Shown here piece after piece: positions 1 through 6,922 of a DNA stretch of 7,537 bases (positions are counted from its first letter, which is position 1; every line of letters begins with the position of its first letter). The notes beneath the pieces were generated by a model, which worked only from the letters and a program-made list of their open reading frames with translations, had not been told where the DNA came from and did not search any database. A program made the position numbers and the translations under genes. This stretch comes from an uncultured Actinomycetes bacterium (lineage in GTDB: Bacteria > Actinomycetota > Thermoleophilia > Gaiellales > F1-60-MAGs149). Location: the NCBI GenBank assembly GCA_903873565.1, contig CAIQOY010000234.1:1-7537 (forward strand). Reading direction: 5' to 3'.

Positions 1-161
1 GGGCGCAGCTGGTCGAGGTCGGGGATGCCCGCCACCGACCAGCGCATCGCGTTGAGGGAGAGCGTCGGGCTGAACGAGCCCGGGCCGGCGGCGCCGGCCG
101 CGGGCGCGGCGATCGCGAGCGCGGCCAGCCCGAGGGCGGCGAGGGTCAGGGCGCGGCGCAC
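1..161 (-). CDS. Secreted protein of unknown function, N-terminal fragment
   Basis: Only the first 53 codons are in the window; the gene continues past the left edge. The reading begins MRRALTLAALGLAALAIAAP (GTG read as Met), followed by AAGAAGPGSF. This is a classic Sec signal peptide: two arginines, an Ala/Leu-rich hydrophobic core at about residues 4-19, and an AxA-type cleavage site near residues 22-25. There is no lipobox cysteine, so a lipoprotein is unlikely. The mature part visible so far, including NAMRWSVAGIPDLDQLR, does not identify a family. GTG at 161 is the only usable start, because an in-frame TAG lies four codons upstream. No clear Shine-Dalgarno site precedes it. It lies 40 bases downstream of the M20 hydrolase gene on the same strand, so it could be the last gene of that unit or a separate gene. 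The coding call rests on the signal peptide and codon bias. Confidence 0.62.
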   Translation of the reverse strand, partial: MRRALTLAALGLAALAIAAPAAGAAGPGSFSPTLSLNAMRWSVAGIPDLDQLR

Positions 162-176
162 CGGGCGAGTCTAGGA

Positions 177-196
177 GACGCGGGCCGTCCCGTGTC
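177..196. other. Small GC hairpin between the M20 hydrolase and the secreted-protein gene
   Basis: The + strand reads gacgcggg, ccgt, cccgtgtc: an 8-base-pair stem with one G-U wobble and a 4-base loop. On the leftward transcript the wobble becomes an A-C mismatch and no U-run follows, so as a terminator for the M20 gene it is weak. It may be a weak transcription pause, or chance in GC-rich DNA. Confidence 0.25.
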
Positions 197-201
197 TGGC
201 G

Positions 202-1449
202 TCAGGCGCCGAGCGCCCGGATCGCCCCGAGCAGCACCTCGGCGGCCAGGGCCGCGTCGCGGGTGTCGGCGTCCTCGAGCGGCGTGTGCGAGAGCCCGTC
301 CCTGCAGGGCACGAACAGCATCGCGGTGGGCACGCGGTCGGCCACGCACATCGTGTCGTGGGCGGCGCCCGACGGCATCACCATGAAGGGCTCGCCCGTG
401 GCCTCGGCCTCCGCGGTCAGCGCGGCCACGATGCCGTCGTCCATCGGGGTCACGTCGAGGCCCTGGCGCTCGACCCACTCGAAGCCGACGCCGCGCGCCT
501 CGGCCCGCTCGCGGGCGTAAGGCACGATGCGGTCGCGCAGCTGGAGGTGGCCGCCGGTCACCGAGCGCGTGTCGAGCGACACGCGCATGCCGCCGGGCAC
601 GACGTTGATCAGGCTCGGGAACGACTCGACCTCGCCGGTCGTGCCGACGGTGGTGTCGCCGATCTCGTTGGCCAGCCGCTCGACCTCCAGGATCGTCTCG
701 GCGGCCGGGATCGCGGCGTCGACCCGGAAGCCCATCGGGGTGGCCCCGGCGTGGTCGGCGCGGCCCGTGAAGCGGAAGTCGCCGTGCACGTAGCCGGCGA
801 TCGCGTGCACGATGCCGAGCCGGTTGCCCGTGTCCTGCAGGACGCGGCCCTGCTCGATGTGCACCTCGACCCAGCCGGTCAGCCCGTCGAGCTCGGCGAT
901 CGACGCGCGCCAGTCCTCGACCGGGCAGCCGGCGGCCTTGGCGGCGTCCCAGAAGGAGACGCCCTCGGGGCTCAGGAACGTGCCCTTCAGCTCCTCCTCG
1001 GTGACGCGCTGCAGCATGATCCGCGAGCCGAGCAGCATCTGCCCGAAGCCCGAGCCCTCCTCCTCGAGGAAGGAGATCAGGCGCAGGGGCACGTGCTCGC
1101 CCGACTCCTGCGCGAGCCGGCAGACCTCGAGCGCGGTCACGACGCCGAGCGTGCCGTCGTACTTGCCGCCGTTGCGGTTCGAGTCGCAGTGCGAGCCGAT
1201 CCCGAAGGCGGGGGCGCCCTTCGGCACGTTCGAGGCCACGAGCGTGCCGACGGGGTCGCGCCACACCTCGAAGCCGATCCGCTCGAGCTCGCCGGTGAAG
1301 TACCGCAGCGTGTTCTCGTAGACCGGGGTGTAGGCGTAGCGGCGGATGCAGTCGGCCGACTCGGTGTAGTCGGGCCCGGCCAGGGTCTCGATGTCGCGCT
1401 CGATGCGCTCGGCCGAGCGCTCGCGGTCGATGGTCACGGTCTTCGCCAC
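202..1449 (-). CDS. M20-family zinc amidohydrolase (N-carbamoyl-L-amino acid hydrolase / allantoate amidohydrolase type)
   Basis: A cytosolic metallohydrolase of 415 residues, the usual family length. The family hydrolyses N-carbamoyl amino acids, ureidopropionate or allantoate, releasing NH3 and CO2. All expected two-metal ligands can be placed: His87 in GSHCDS (catalytic Asp89 beside it), Asp98 in GGKYDGTLG, Glu131 in LEEEGSGF (Glu130 as general base), His197 in VEVHIEQG and His388 in GLSHTPLE. The dimerisation domain, about residues 210-325, carries GRADHAGATPM (His233), and PSGAAHD at 359-365 matches the family's substrate-site motif. One oddity is Gly134, where relatives usually have Arg in EEGxRF. 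The start is GTG (1447-1449), fixed by AGGAGG five bases upstream, which overlaps the CoA transferase stop codon. The 9-base gap implies translation from the same mRNA as that gene. Family and chemistry are secure; the exact substrate is not. Confidence 0.92.
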   Translation of the reverse strand: MAKTVTIDRERSAERIERDIETLAGPDYTESADCIRRYAYTPVYENTLRYFTGELERIGFEVWRDPVGTLVASNVPKGAPAFGIGSHCDSNRNGGKYDGTLGVVTALEVCRLAQESGEHVPLRLISFLEEEGSGFGQMLLGSRIMLQRVTEEELKGTFLSPEGVSFWDAAKAAGCPVEDWRASIAELDGLTGWVEVHIEQGRVLQDTGNRLGIVHAIAGYVHGDFRFTGRADHAGATPMGFRVDAAIPAAETILEVERLANEIGDTTVGTTGEVESFPSLINVVPGGMRVSLDTRSVTGGHLQLRDRIVPYARERAEARGVGFEWVERQGLDVTPMDDGIVAALTAEAEATGEPFMVMPSGAAHDTMCVADRVPTAMLFVPCRDGLSHTPLEDADTRDAALAAEVLLGAIRALGA

Positions 1450-1454
1450 GGGGT

Positions 1455-1460
1455 CCTCCT
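1455..1460 (-). promoter_or_regulatory. Ribosome-binding site of the M20 hydrolase, overlapping the upstream stop codon
   Basis: The leftward strand reads TAGGAGGACCCC then GTG. A perfect AGGAGG shares two bases with the TAG stop of the CoA transferase and sits five bases before the GTG. It selects this GTG as the start and suggests translational coupling of the two genes. Confidence 0.8.
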
Positions 1461-2667
1461 AGACGGTGACGTCGCCGAAGGCCCCGGCCTCGGCGAGCGC
1501 GTCGATCTCGGCGTCGTCCAGCCCGGCGAGGTCCTGCAGGACCTGGCGGGTGTGCTCGCCGCGCTTCGGGGCGGGCTCGAGCTGCTCGGCCGCGCCCGGC
1601 ATGCGCAGGGGCGAGCGGATCTGGCGCACGGTGCCGAGCACGGGGTGCTCGGTCTCGGCGATCAGGTCGCGGGCGACGGTCTGCGGGTCGGCGCAGGCCT
1701 CCTCGATCGAGTAGATCGGGCCCGACGGCACGTCGGCGGCGGCGAGCGCCTCGACCCAGTGCGCGGTCGTGTTCGCGCGCAGCACCTGCTCGAGCTCGGC
1801 GACGCAGGCGTCGCGGTGCTCGAGGCGGGCCGGCATCGTCGCGTAGCGCTCGTCCTCGAGCATCCACTCGGTGCCGATCGCCCCGCACAGGCTCTCGAAG
1901 AACTTCTGCTTCGCGCAGGCGATCACGACCCAGCCGTCGGCCGTCGGGAAGTTCCCGAAGGGCACGATCGAGGGGTGCGACGAGTTGCGCGTGCGGATCG
2001 GCTCCCAGCCGCGCGACAGGTGCCAGGTCGTGACGTACATGTCGAGGTTGAGCGCCGTCTCGAACAGGGACACGTCGACGTCGCAGCCGGTGCCGTCGCG
2101 GCGCGCGCGCCACAGCGCGCACATCATCGCCAGCGCCGCCGCGTAGCCCGTCGACATGTCGACCAGGCTGAGGCCCGACTTCGTGGGCGGCCCGTCGGGG
2201 TCGCCGGTCAGGCTCATCCAGCCGGCCATGCCCTGGGCGATGTAGTCGTAGCCGCCCTCGGCGGCCCGCGGCCCCGTCATCCCGAAGCCCGACAACGAGC
2301 AGCAGACGATCGCCGGGTTGAGGTGCTTGAGGTCGTCGTAGAGGATCCGCAGCTTGGCCGGCCCGTCGCCGCGCAGGTTCGAGAAGACGGCGTCGGCCTC
2401 GGGCACCAGCCGCTCGAACGTCTCGCGGCCGATCGCCGAGCGCAGGTCGAGCGAGATCGACTGCTTGTTGTGGCAGAAGGTCTCGAAGAAGAGCGAGTCC
2501 TCGCCCTCCTGGAAGGGCGGCACGTAGCGGCCGATGTCGCCCTTCGAGCCCGGGTCCTCGAGCTTGATCACGCGGGCGCCGAGGTCGGCCAGGTGGACGG
2601 TGCCCCACGGCCCGGCGCCGTACTGCTCGATGGCGAGGATCGTGACGTCGTCGAGGGGTCGGCGCAT
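1459..2667 (-). CDS. Family III (CaiB/BaiF) acyl-CoA transferase
   Basis: A 402-residue cytosolic enzyme of normal family length. Family III transferases move CoA from a donor thioester to a carboxylic acid through an aspartyl intermediate. The N-terminal Rossmann-like part reads EQYGAGPWG then HLADLGARVIKLEDPGSKGD (residues 14-44), matching the family's ADLGADVIKVE pattern. NKQSISLDL (67-75) and SLSGFGMTGP (124-133) are further family signatures. The predicted catalytic aspartate is Asp170 in GLSLVDMSTGYAAAL. The small domain includes HPSIVPFGNFPTADGWV (231-247). Nothing separates it from formyl-CoA, crotonobetainyl-CoA, succinyl-CoA or other subclasses, so donor and acceptor are unknown. 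Its position between hyuB and an amidohydrolase suggests activation of an acid made by that pathway (inference). The ATG at 2665-2667 lacks a Shine-Dalgarno site and may be read from a leaderless mRNA. The stop is TAG, and the hydrolase begins 9 bases later. Confidence 0.93.
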   Translation of the reverse strand: MRRPLDDVTILAIEQYGAGPWGTVHLADLGARVIKLEDPGSKGDIGRYVPPFQEGEDSLFFETFCHNKQSISLDLRSAIGRETFERLVPEADAVFSNLRGDGPAKLRILYDDLKHLNPAIVCCSLSGFGMTGPRAAEGGYDYIAQGMAGWMSLTGDPDGPPTKSGLSLVDMSTGYAAALAMMCALWRARRDGTGCDVDVSLFETALNLDMYVTTWHLSRGWEPIRTRNSSHPSIVPFGNFPTADGWVVIACAKQKFFESLCGAIGTEWMLEDERYATMPARLEHRDACVAELEQVLRANTTAHWVEALAAADVPSGPIYSIEEACADPQTVARDLIAETEHPVLGTVRQIRSPLRMPGAAEQLEPAPKRGEHTRQVLQDLAGLDDAEIDALAEAGAFGDVTV

Positions 2668-2674
2668 GGGCGGC

Positions 2675-2680
2675 AGCGTA
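2675..2680 (-). promoter_or_regulatory. Possible -10 box for a leaderless CoA transferase mRNA
   Basis: The leftward strand reads TACGCT, then GCCGCCC, then ATG. TACGCT fits the actinobacterial TAnnnT pattern, and its spacing would start transcription at, or one base before, the ATG. The absence of any Shine-Dalgarno sequence upstream of this ATG agrees with a leaderless start. No good -35 hexamer is visible 16-18 bases upstream, so the box is tentative. Confidence 0.38.
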
Positions 2681-2743
2681 GCCGGAATACGTGCGGTCGG
2701 TGGGGGATTCGGGGCGGGCGGCGGGGGCCCGGGGAGGCGCGAA

Positions 2744-2771
2744 GGGGGCGGCGGCCGCGGCCGCCGCCCCC
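2744..2771 (-). terminator. 28-base perfect GC palindrome after hyuB, possible terminator or mRNA-stabilising hairpin
   Basis: Five G, then CGGCGGCCGCGGCCGCCG, then five C: a perfect palindrome made only of G and C, beginning 13 bases past the hyuB TAG stop. As RNA it would fold into a stem of about 11-12 pairs with a tiny loop. The leftward transcript has only two U residues directly after it, so it lacks the classic U-tract. It could be a U-poor intrinsic terminator, a 3' end stabiliser for hyuAB mRNA, or a partial terminator that lowers expression of the two downstream genes. Being symmetric, it does not show direction; the strand given follows hyuB. Confidence 0.5.
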
Positions 2772-2784
2772 CGGGATTCGCCGC

Positions 2785-4689
2785 CTAGCGCTTGGCCGCG
2801 ACGGCCTTGCCCGTGTGCGGGCTGACGGCCATGCGGTGCGGCAGCTTGACGAGCGAGAGGAGCTCGCCCTGGAAGCTGCGGCCGCGCTTCTTCTGCAGCT
2901 GCGCGCGCAGCCGCTTGGTCTTCGCCAGGTCGACCTCGAGCGTCTTCGGGTCGATCACGACGCCGTAGGCCTCGCGGGCCAGCTCGACCGTCGTGAAGTC
3001 GTCGAGGACGTCCTCGCGGACGAGCTTCGGGTCGCGCTTGAGCGGGTTGCCGTAGCCGCCGCCGTTCGGCTCGATCAGCTCGATCGCGTCGCCGGCGTCG
3101 CACATCAGGCCCGTCACCTTGGCGGGGATCTCCGTGTGCGACTTGCCCTGGTGGTGGCGCACCATCGCGGGCAGGCCGTCGTAGCCGCCGAAGATGCCGC
3201 GCGGCGGGTCCGTGTGGCGGTCGCCCTCGCACGAGTACGCGCCCGGCTCGAGGAACCGGTTGACGCGCACGATGCCGACGCCGCCGCGCCACTGGCCCGG
3301 GGCGGCCGGCTCGTCGCGCAGCTCGTAGCGCTCCGTCCGCATCGGGAAGCGCATGTCGAGCTCCTCGATCGGGTTGTTGCGCGTGTTGGCCATCAGGCAG
3401 TCGACGGAGTCCATGCCGTCGCGGCCCTTGCGCCCGCCGTAGCTGCCCTCGTTGACCTCCAGGTACAGCCAGTACTCGCCCTTCTCCGGGATGAAGCCGG
3501 CGTACGAGCAGAAGTGGATCGCCGCCGAGTTGCCCGCCGTGACGAGGTCGGGGACGACCTTCGAGAGGGCCACGATCGTGTTGTCCACGACGCGCTGGCA
3601 CTGGTTGAAGCGCGAGAAGCAGGCGCGCGGGAAGTTCGGGTTGAAGATCGTGCCCTTGGGCGCGATCACGTCGACGCAGCGGAAGATGCCGTCGTTCTGG
3701 GGCACCGGCTCGTCGAGGCGGTCCTGGTCGAGCAGGATCGTGCGGATCGCGAAGTACGCCGCCACGAGCAGCGACCCCTCGAAGGGCACGTTGTAGCCCG
3801 TCGGCACCTCGGCGTTCGACCCGGTCAGGTCGATCGTGACGTGGTCGCCCTTGACGATGATCTTCGTCTCCACGCGCAGGCGCACGTCGCGGTTGCGGCC
3901 GTCGTCGTCGAGCCACGCGGTCGGGGCGACGTACTCGCCGTCGGGGAGCTTCTTGATCTCGTCGCGCAGGCGCTTCTCCGAGTAGTCCATCCAGTCGTAC
4001 GCCGCCGACATGCAGGTGTCGGCGCCGTACTTCTCGAGCAGGCGGTAGAAGCGGTCGCGGCCGAGGATGCAGGCCGCCTTCATGGCCTCCATGTCGCCGC
4101 GGTTCATCGTCTCCGTGCGCACGTTGTCGAAGACCATCCGGTCGAGGTCCTCGTTGAGGACGCCCTCCTCGTACCACTTGAGGCCGTTGTAGATCTTCGA
4201 CTCCGCGTACATGTCGAAGGCGTCGGCGTTGATGCCCGGGTAGGAGCCGCCGACGTCCAGGACGTGCGCCGTCACGGCGGCGAAGCCGAGGACCTCGCCC
4301 TGCCAGAGGATCGGCACGGCCACCGCGATGTCGGGCGTGTGCGACGCGCCGAGGTACGGGTGGTTGTGGATGATGACGTCGCCCTCCTTGAGGGTCGACT
4401 TGTCGATCCGGTGCAGGAAGCCGCGGATGTACCACGGGAGCGACCCGATGTGCATCGGCGTCGACTCGGACTCGCAGAGCTCGCGCCCGTCCGCGTCGAA
4501 CAGGCCCGCGCCGAGGTCCTCGGACTCGCGGATGATCGACGAGTAGGACATGCGGAACAGGACGCCCGCCATCTCCTGGGCGATGGCGTCGAACGCGCCG
4601 CCGAGCACGCGCAGCGTGATCGGGTCGACCTTCACCCGCTTGCGGGTGGGCTTGCCGGGGTTGATGCCGACGTCAGGCAGATCAGCCAT
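2785..4689 (-). CDS. hyuB: Hydantoinase B/oxoprolinase family subunit
   Basis: A 634-residue soluble subunit that pairs with the HyuA product in ATP-dependent cyclic-amide hydrolases (N-methylhydantoinase, 5-oxoprolinase, caprolactamase) and in related ketone carboxylases. Family blocks in order: SSIIRESEDLGAGLFD (50-65), HIGSLP (80-85), GDVIIHNHPYLGASHTPDI (103-121, with the NHP form also seen in oxoprolinases), AHVLDVGGSYPG (141-152, with His142 and Asp145 as likely metal ligands), PQNDGIFR (330-337), NEGSYGGRKGRDG (413-425), NTRNNPIEELDMRFP (435-449), GQWRGGVGIVR (465-475), and GGGYGNPLKRDP then AREAYGVVID near 543-580. Residues after about 581 form a basic tail rich in Lys and Arg, roughly 40 residues longer than I would expect. 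The ATG start is supported by a GAGAGG site 8 bases upstream. It follows hyuA by 30 bases. The family is certain; the substrate is not. Confidence 0.95.
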   Translation of the reverse strand: MADLPDVGINPGKPTRKRVKVDPITLRVLGGAFDAIAQEMAGVLFRMSYSSIIRESEDLGAGLFDADGRELCESESTPMHIGSLPWYIRGFLHRIDKSTLKEGDVIIHNHPYLGASHTPDIAVAVPILWQGEVLGFAAVTAHVLDVGGSYPGINADAFDMYAESKIYNGLKWYEEGVLNEDLDRMVFDNVRTETMNRGDMEAMKAACILGRDRFYRLLEKYGADTCMSAAYDWMDYSEKRLRDEIKKLPDGEYVAPTAWLDDDGRNRDVRLRVETKIIVKGDHVTIDLTGSNAEVPTGYNVPFEGSLLVAAYFAIRTILLDQDRLDEPVPQNDGIFRCVDVIAPKGTIFNPNFPRACFSRFNQCQRVVDNTIVALSKVVPDLVTAGNSAAIHFCSYAGFIPEKGEYWLYLEVNEGSYGGRKGRDGMDSVDCLMANTRNNPIEELDMRFPMRTERYELRDEPAAPGQWRGGVGIVRVNRFLEPGAYSCEGDRHTDPPRGIFGGYDGLPAMVRHHQGKSHTEIPAKVTGLMCDAGDAIELIEPNGGGYGNPLKRDPKLVREDVLDDFTTVELAREAYGVVIDPKTLEVDLAKTKRLRAQLQKKRGRSFQGELLSLVKLPHRMAVSPHTGKAVAAKR

Positions 4690-4697
4690 TGGGGATG

Positions 4698-4707
4698 CCT
4701 CTCTCTC
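4698..4707 (-). promoter_or_regulatory. Ribosome-binding site of hyuB
   Basis: The leftward strand reads GAGAGAGAGG, then 8 bases, then the ATG at 4689. The run is preceded by GC, and a very similar GCGAGAGAGG lies just ahead of the hyuA ribosome-binding site, so both leaders share a purine-rich stretch. The 30-base hyuA-hyuB gap contains no hairpin or promoter that I can see, consistent with one transcript. Confidence 0.65.
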
Positions 4708-4719
4708 GCAATCGGGGGG

Positions 4720-6843
4720 TCAGTGGCCGGACTGGGCGGCCTTCGCCACCGCGGCCGAGTACTTGATGATCAGGTTGCCGTGGCGGTCCACCTCGGCCGA
4801 GTAGCCGGGCGGGACCACGCTGGTCGAGTCGAACTGCGTGATGATCGCGGGGCCCGCGATCCGGTTGCCGGCCAGGAGCTCGGTGCGCTCGTAGAAGCGC
4901 GTCGAGAACTTGGCGGGCTTGCCGTTCTTCTCGAACCAGGCGTCGGCGGTCAGCTTGAGCGCGCCCTTGGGCGGCGTCGCCGTGCCCTTCTTGATGGTCT
5001 TGGGCTTGAGGCCCGGCATCTGGCCGATGGCGCGGACGCGGATGTTGGCGAACTGGACGTCCGCCTCCTCGAAGCGCCGGGAGAACTCGCGCTCGTGGAT
5101 GTCGTGGAAGGCCTCCTTGACGGAGCGGATCCACGCCTCCGTGACCTTGCCCTTCTTGGCGTCGACGCGGAGCTCGTAGCCCTGGCCCTCGTAGCGGGCG
5201 TCGACGATCCACTCGATCTTGACGCGCTTCTTGTCGATCTTGTCCTTGGCGAACTGCTTGAGCGCCTGGGCCTCGAGGACCGCGAACTGCTTCTCGAGGG
5301 TGGCGCGCTCCTTCGGGCTGGCCGACAGGGCCGAGCACATCACGTACGAGGTCTGCGTGTACTCGTAGACCATGTCCGTGGTGAGCAGGCCGAGGGCGGC
5401 CGTGATGCCCGGGTAGTTCGGGACGAGGACGTGCTTGACGCCGACCTCGGGGGCGATCGCGCTGGAGAACAGCGGGCCGCCGCCGCCCTCGGCGATGAGG
5501 GCGAACTCGCGCGGGTCGAAGCCCTTGCGGACCGACGACTGCTCGATGGCGTCGACCATCGAGTGCACGAGCACCTTGTAGATGCCGAGCGCCGCCTCCT
5601 GGGTGGAGAGCTTCAGCGGCTTGGCGATCTTCGCGTCGATCGCCTTCTTGGCGAGGTCGACGCGGAGGTCCTTCTTGCCGCCGAGGAACAGCTCGGGGCG
5701 CAGCCAGCCGAGCGCGACGATGGCGTCGGTGGCGGTCGGCTCGGTGCCGCCCTGGCCGTAGGCGGCCGGGCCGGGCATGGCGCCCGCGGAGCGGGGGCCG
5801 ACGCGGAAGATGCCGCCCGAGTCGATGTAGGCGATGGAGCCGCCGCCGGCGCCGATCGTGTCGACGTCGACCATCGGGATCATCGCCTGGTACGGGCCCA
5901 CCTTCGTGTCGAGCAGGTGCTTCATGCGCAGCTTGCCGGACTGGGCGAGGCCGATGTCGGCCGAGGTGCCGCCGACGTCCAGGGTGATGACGTTGGGCTC
6001 GCCCGCGATCGCGCCGGCCCAGATGCCGCCGACGACGCCCGCGATCGGGCCGGACATGAGCAGGTTGACCGGCTTGTCGACCGAGGCCTCGGGGGTGGCC
6101 ACGCCGGCCGCCGAGGTCATCAGGTGGATGCCGGTCTTGACGCCCATCTTGCGCAGCTCGGAGTCGAAGCGCTTGACGTACGCCGACACCTTCGGGCCGA
6201 CGAACGCGTTCAGGGCCACGGTCGAGAAGCGCTCGTACTCGCGGTACTGCGGGATCACCTCGGAGGAGACCGACAGGTAGGCCTGCGGGAACTCCTCGCG
6301 CACGATCTTGGCGACCATCCGCTCGTGCTTTGGGTTCTTGAAGGAGAACAGCAGGCAGACCGCGACGGAGTCGACGTTGGCCTTCTTCAGCTTGCGCACC
6401 TGGGCGCGCACCTCGCGCTCGTCGAGCGGGATCTGCACCGAGCCGTCGGCGAGGATGCGCTCGTTGACCGTCAGGCGGTTGCGGCGCCGCGCGATCGGGT
6501 ACGCCTGCCACGGCAGGTTCTGCCACAGCGAGAAGTTCATCGGCTTCTTGTGGCGCGCGATGTGGATGATGTCGCGGTAGCCCTTGGTGGTGATCATGCC
6601 GACGTTGGCGCCGTTGTGCTCGATCACGATGTTGGTGGCCACCGTCGTGCCGTGGAAGACCTGGTCCAGCTCCGACGGCTTGATCTTCGCCATCTCGCAC
6701 AGCGTGCGGATGCCGTCGACCGTGGCGATCGACGGGTCGGCGGGGGTCGACGGCGTCTTGTGCACCAGGACGGTGCCCTTCTGATCGTCGACGTAGATCA
6801 GGTCGGTGAACGTGCCCCCGACGTCGACTCCGATGCGCTTCAT
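4720..6843 (-). CDS. hyuA: Hydantoinase A/oxoprolinase family ATP-binding subunit
   Basis: A 707-residue cytosolic subunit with the actin/Hsp70-type ATPase fold, typical length for HyuA. In this family it phosphorylates the cyclic amide or carbonyl substrate, and HyuB completes the hydrolysis or carboxylation. N-terminal domain: GVDVGGTFTD (5-14, phosphate loop 1) and HGTTVATN (64-71). Main domain: TLDVGGTSADIGL (287-299, phosphate loop 2), GAGGGSIA (331-338), GPRSAGAMPGPAAYGQGG (349-366, where many relatives have PACYG), EPTATDA (368-374) and AEGGGGPL (451-458, adenosine contact). The C-terminal domain has DARYEGQGYEL (548-558). No break or lost ATPase motif is visible. Lysine is unusually common for this DNA (about 55 residues by hand count). 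ATG at 6843 follows GGAGG with 5-base spacing, and it is the first gene after a strong promoter. The sequence does not distinguish hydantoinase, oxoprolinase, lactamase or carboxylase. Confidence 0.95.
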   Translation of the reverse strand: MKRIGVDVGGTFTDLIYVDDQKGTVLVHKTPSTPADPSIATVDGIRTLCEMAKIKPSELDQVFHGTTVATNIVIEHNGANVGMITTKGYRDIIHIARHKKPMNFSLWQNLPWQAYPIARRRNRLTVNERILADGSVQIPLDEREVRAQVRKLKKANVDSVAVCLLFSFKNPKHERMVAKIVREEFPQAYLSVSSEVIPQYREYERFSTVALNAFVGPKVSAYVKRFDSELRKMGVKTGIHLMTSAAGVATPEASVDKPVNLLMSGPIAGVVGGIWAGAIAGEPNVITLDVGGTSADIGLAQSGKLRMKHLLDTKVGPYQAMIPMVDVDTIGAGGGSIAYIDSGGIFRVGPRSAGAMPGPAAYGQGGTEPTATDAIVALGWLRPELFLGGKKDLRVDLAKKAIDAKIAKPLKLSTQEAALGIYKVLVHSMVDAIEQSSVRKGFDPREFALIAEGGGGPLFSSAIAPEVGVKHVLVPNYPGITAALGLLTTDMVYEYTQTSYVMCSALSASPKERATLEKQFAVLEAQALKQFAKDKIDKKRVKIEWIVDARYEGQGYELRVDAKKGKVTEAWIRSVKEAFHDIHEREFSRRFEEADVQFANIRVRAIGQMPGLKPKTIKKGTATPPKGALKLTADAWFEKNGKPAKFSTRFYERTELLAGNRIAGPAIITQFDSTSVVPPGYSAEVDRHGNLIIKYSAAVAKAAQSGH

Positions 6844-6848
6844 CCGAT

Positions 6849-6853
6849 CCTCC
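6849..6853 (-). promoter_or_regulatory. Ribosome-binding site of hyuA
   Basis: GGAGG followed by ATCGG and ATG on the leftward strand. This supports the start at 6843, whose reading begins MKRIGVDVGGTFTD, the normal HyuA N-terminus with the phosphate loop close to the first residue. Confidence 0.8.
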
Positions 6854-6870
6854 GGTCCTCTCTCGCTCGT

Positions 6871-6901
6871 CCGCGTCCCGGCGCGCAGGCGCAGGCCGCG
6901 G
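6871..6901 (-). other. Possible stem in the hyuA mRNA leader
   Basis: Within the roughly 73-base leader, CCGCG (6897-6901) can pair with CGCGG (6871-6875), enclosing a GCGC-CTGC-GCGC mini-hairpin. The region also holds a short tandem repeat, CGCAGG twice on the + strand (6884-6895). I recognise no known riboswitch consensus here. The pairing may be chance in GC-rich DNA. Confidence 0.2.
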
Positions 6902-6922
6902 CAAATCCTCTCAGGTGCAGGC

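Noticed and set aside
146..4435. A 1429-codon leftward open frame overlapping the M20, CoA transferase and hyuB genes
   Set aside because: It is a shifted frame of clearly coding genes, made of Arg/Pro/Gly/Ala-rich sequence without recognisable motifs; the real frames carry full family signatures.
4682..6904. A 740-codon leftward open frame over hyuA
   Set aside because: It overlaps almost all of hyuA in another frame, is low in complexity and has no domain, whereas the hyuA frame has intact ATPase motifs and a ribosome-binding site.
6844..6916. A riboswitch in the hyuA leader (pieces such as CTGAGAGGA and GGACGAGC recall TPP, glycine or guanidine elements)
   Set aside because: None of the paired cores of these classes can be assembled, and the leader of about 73 bases is short. 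The matches are single short words.
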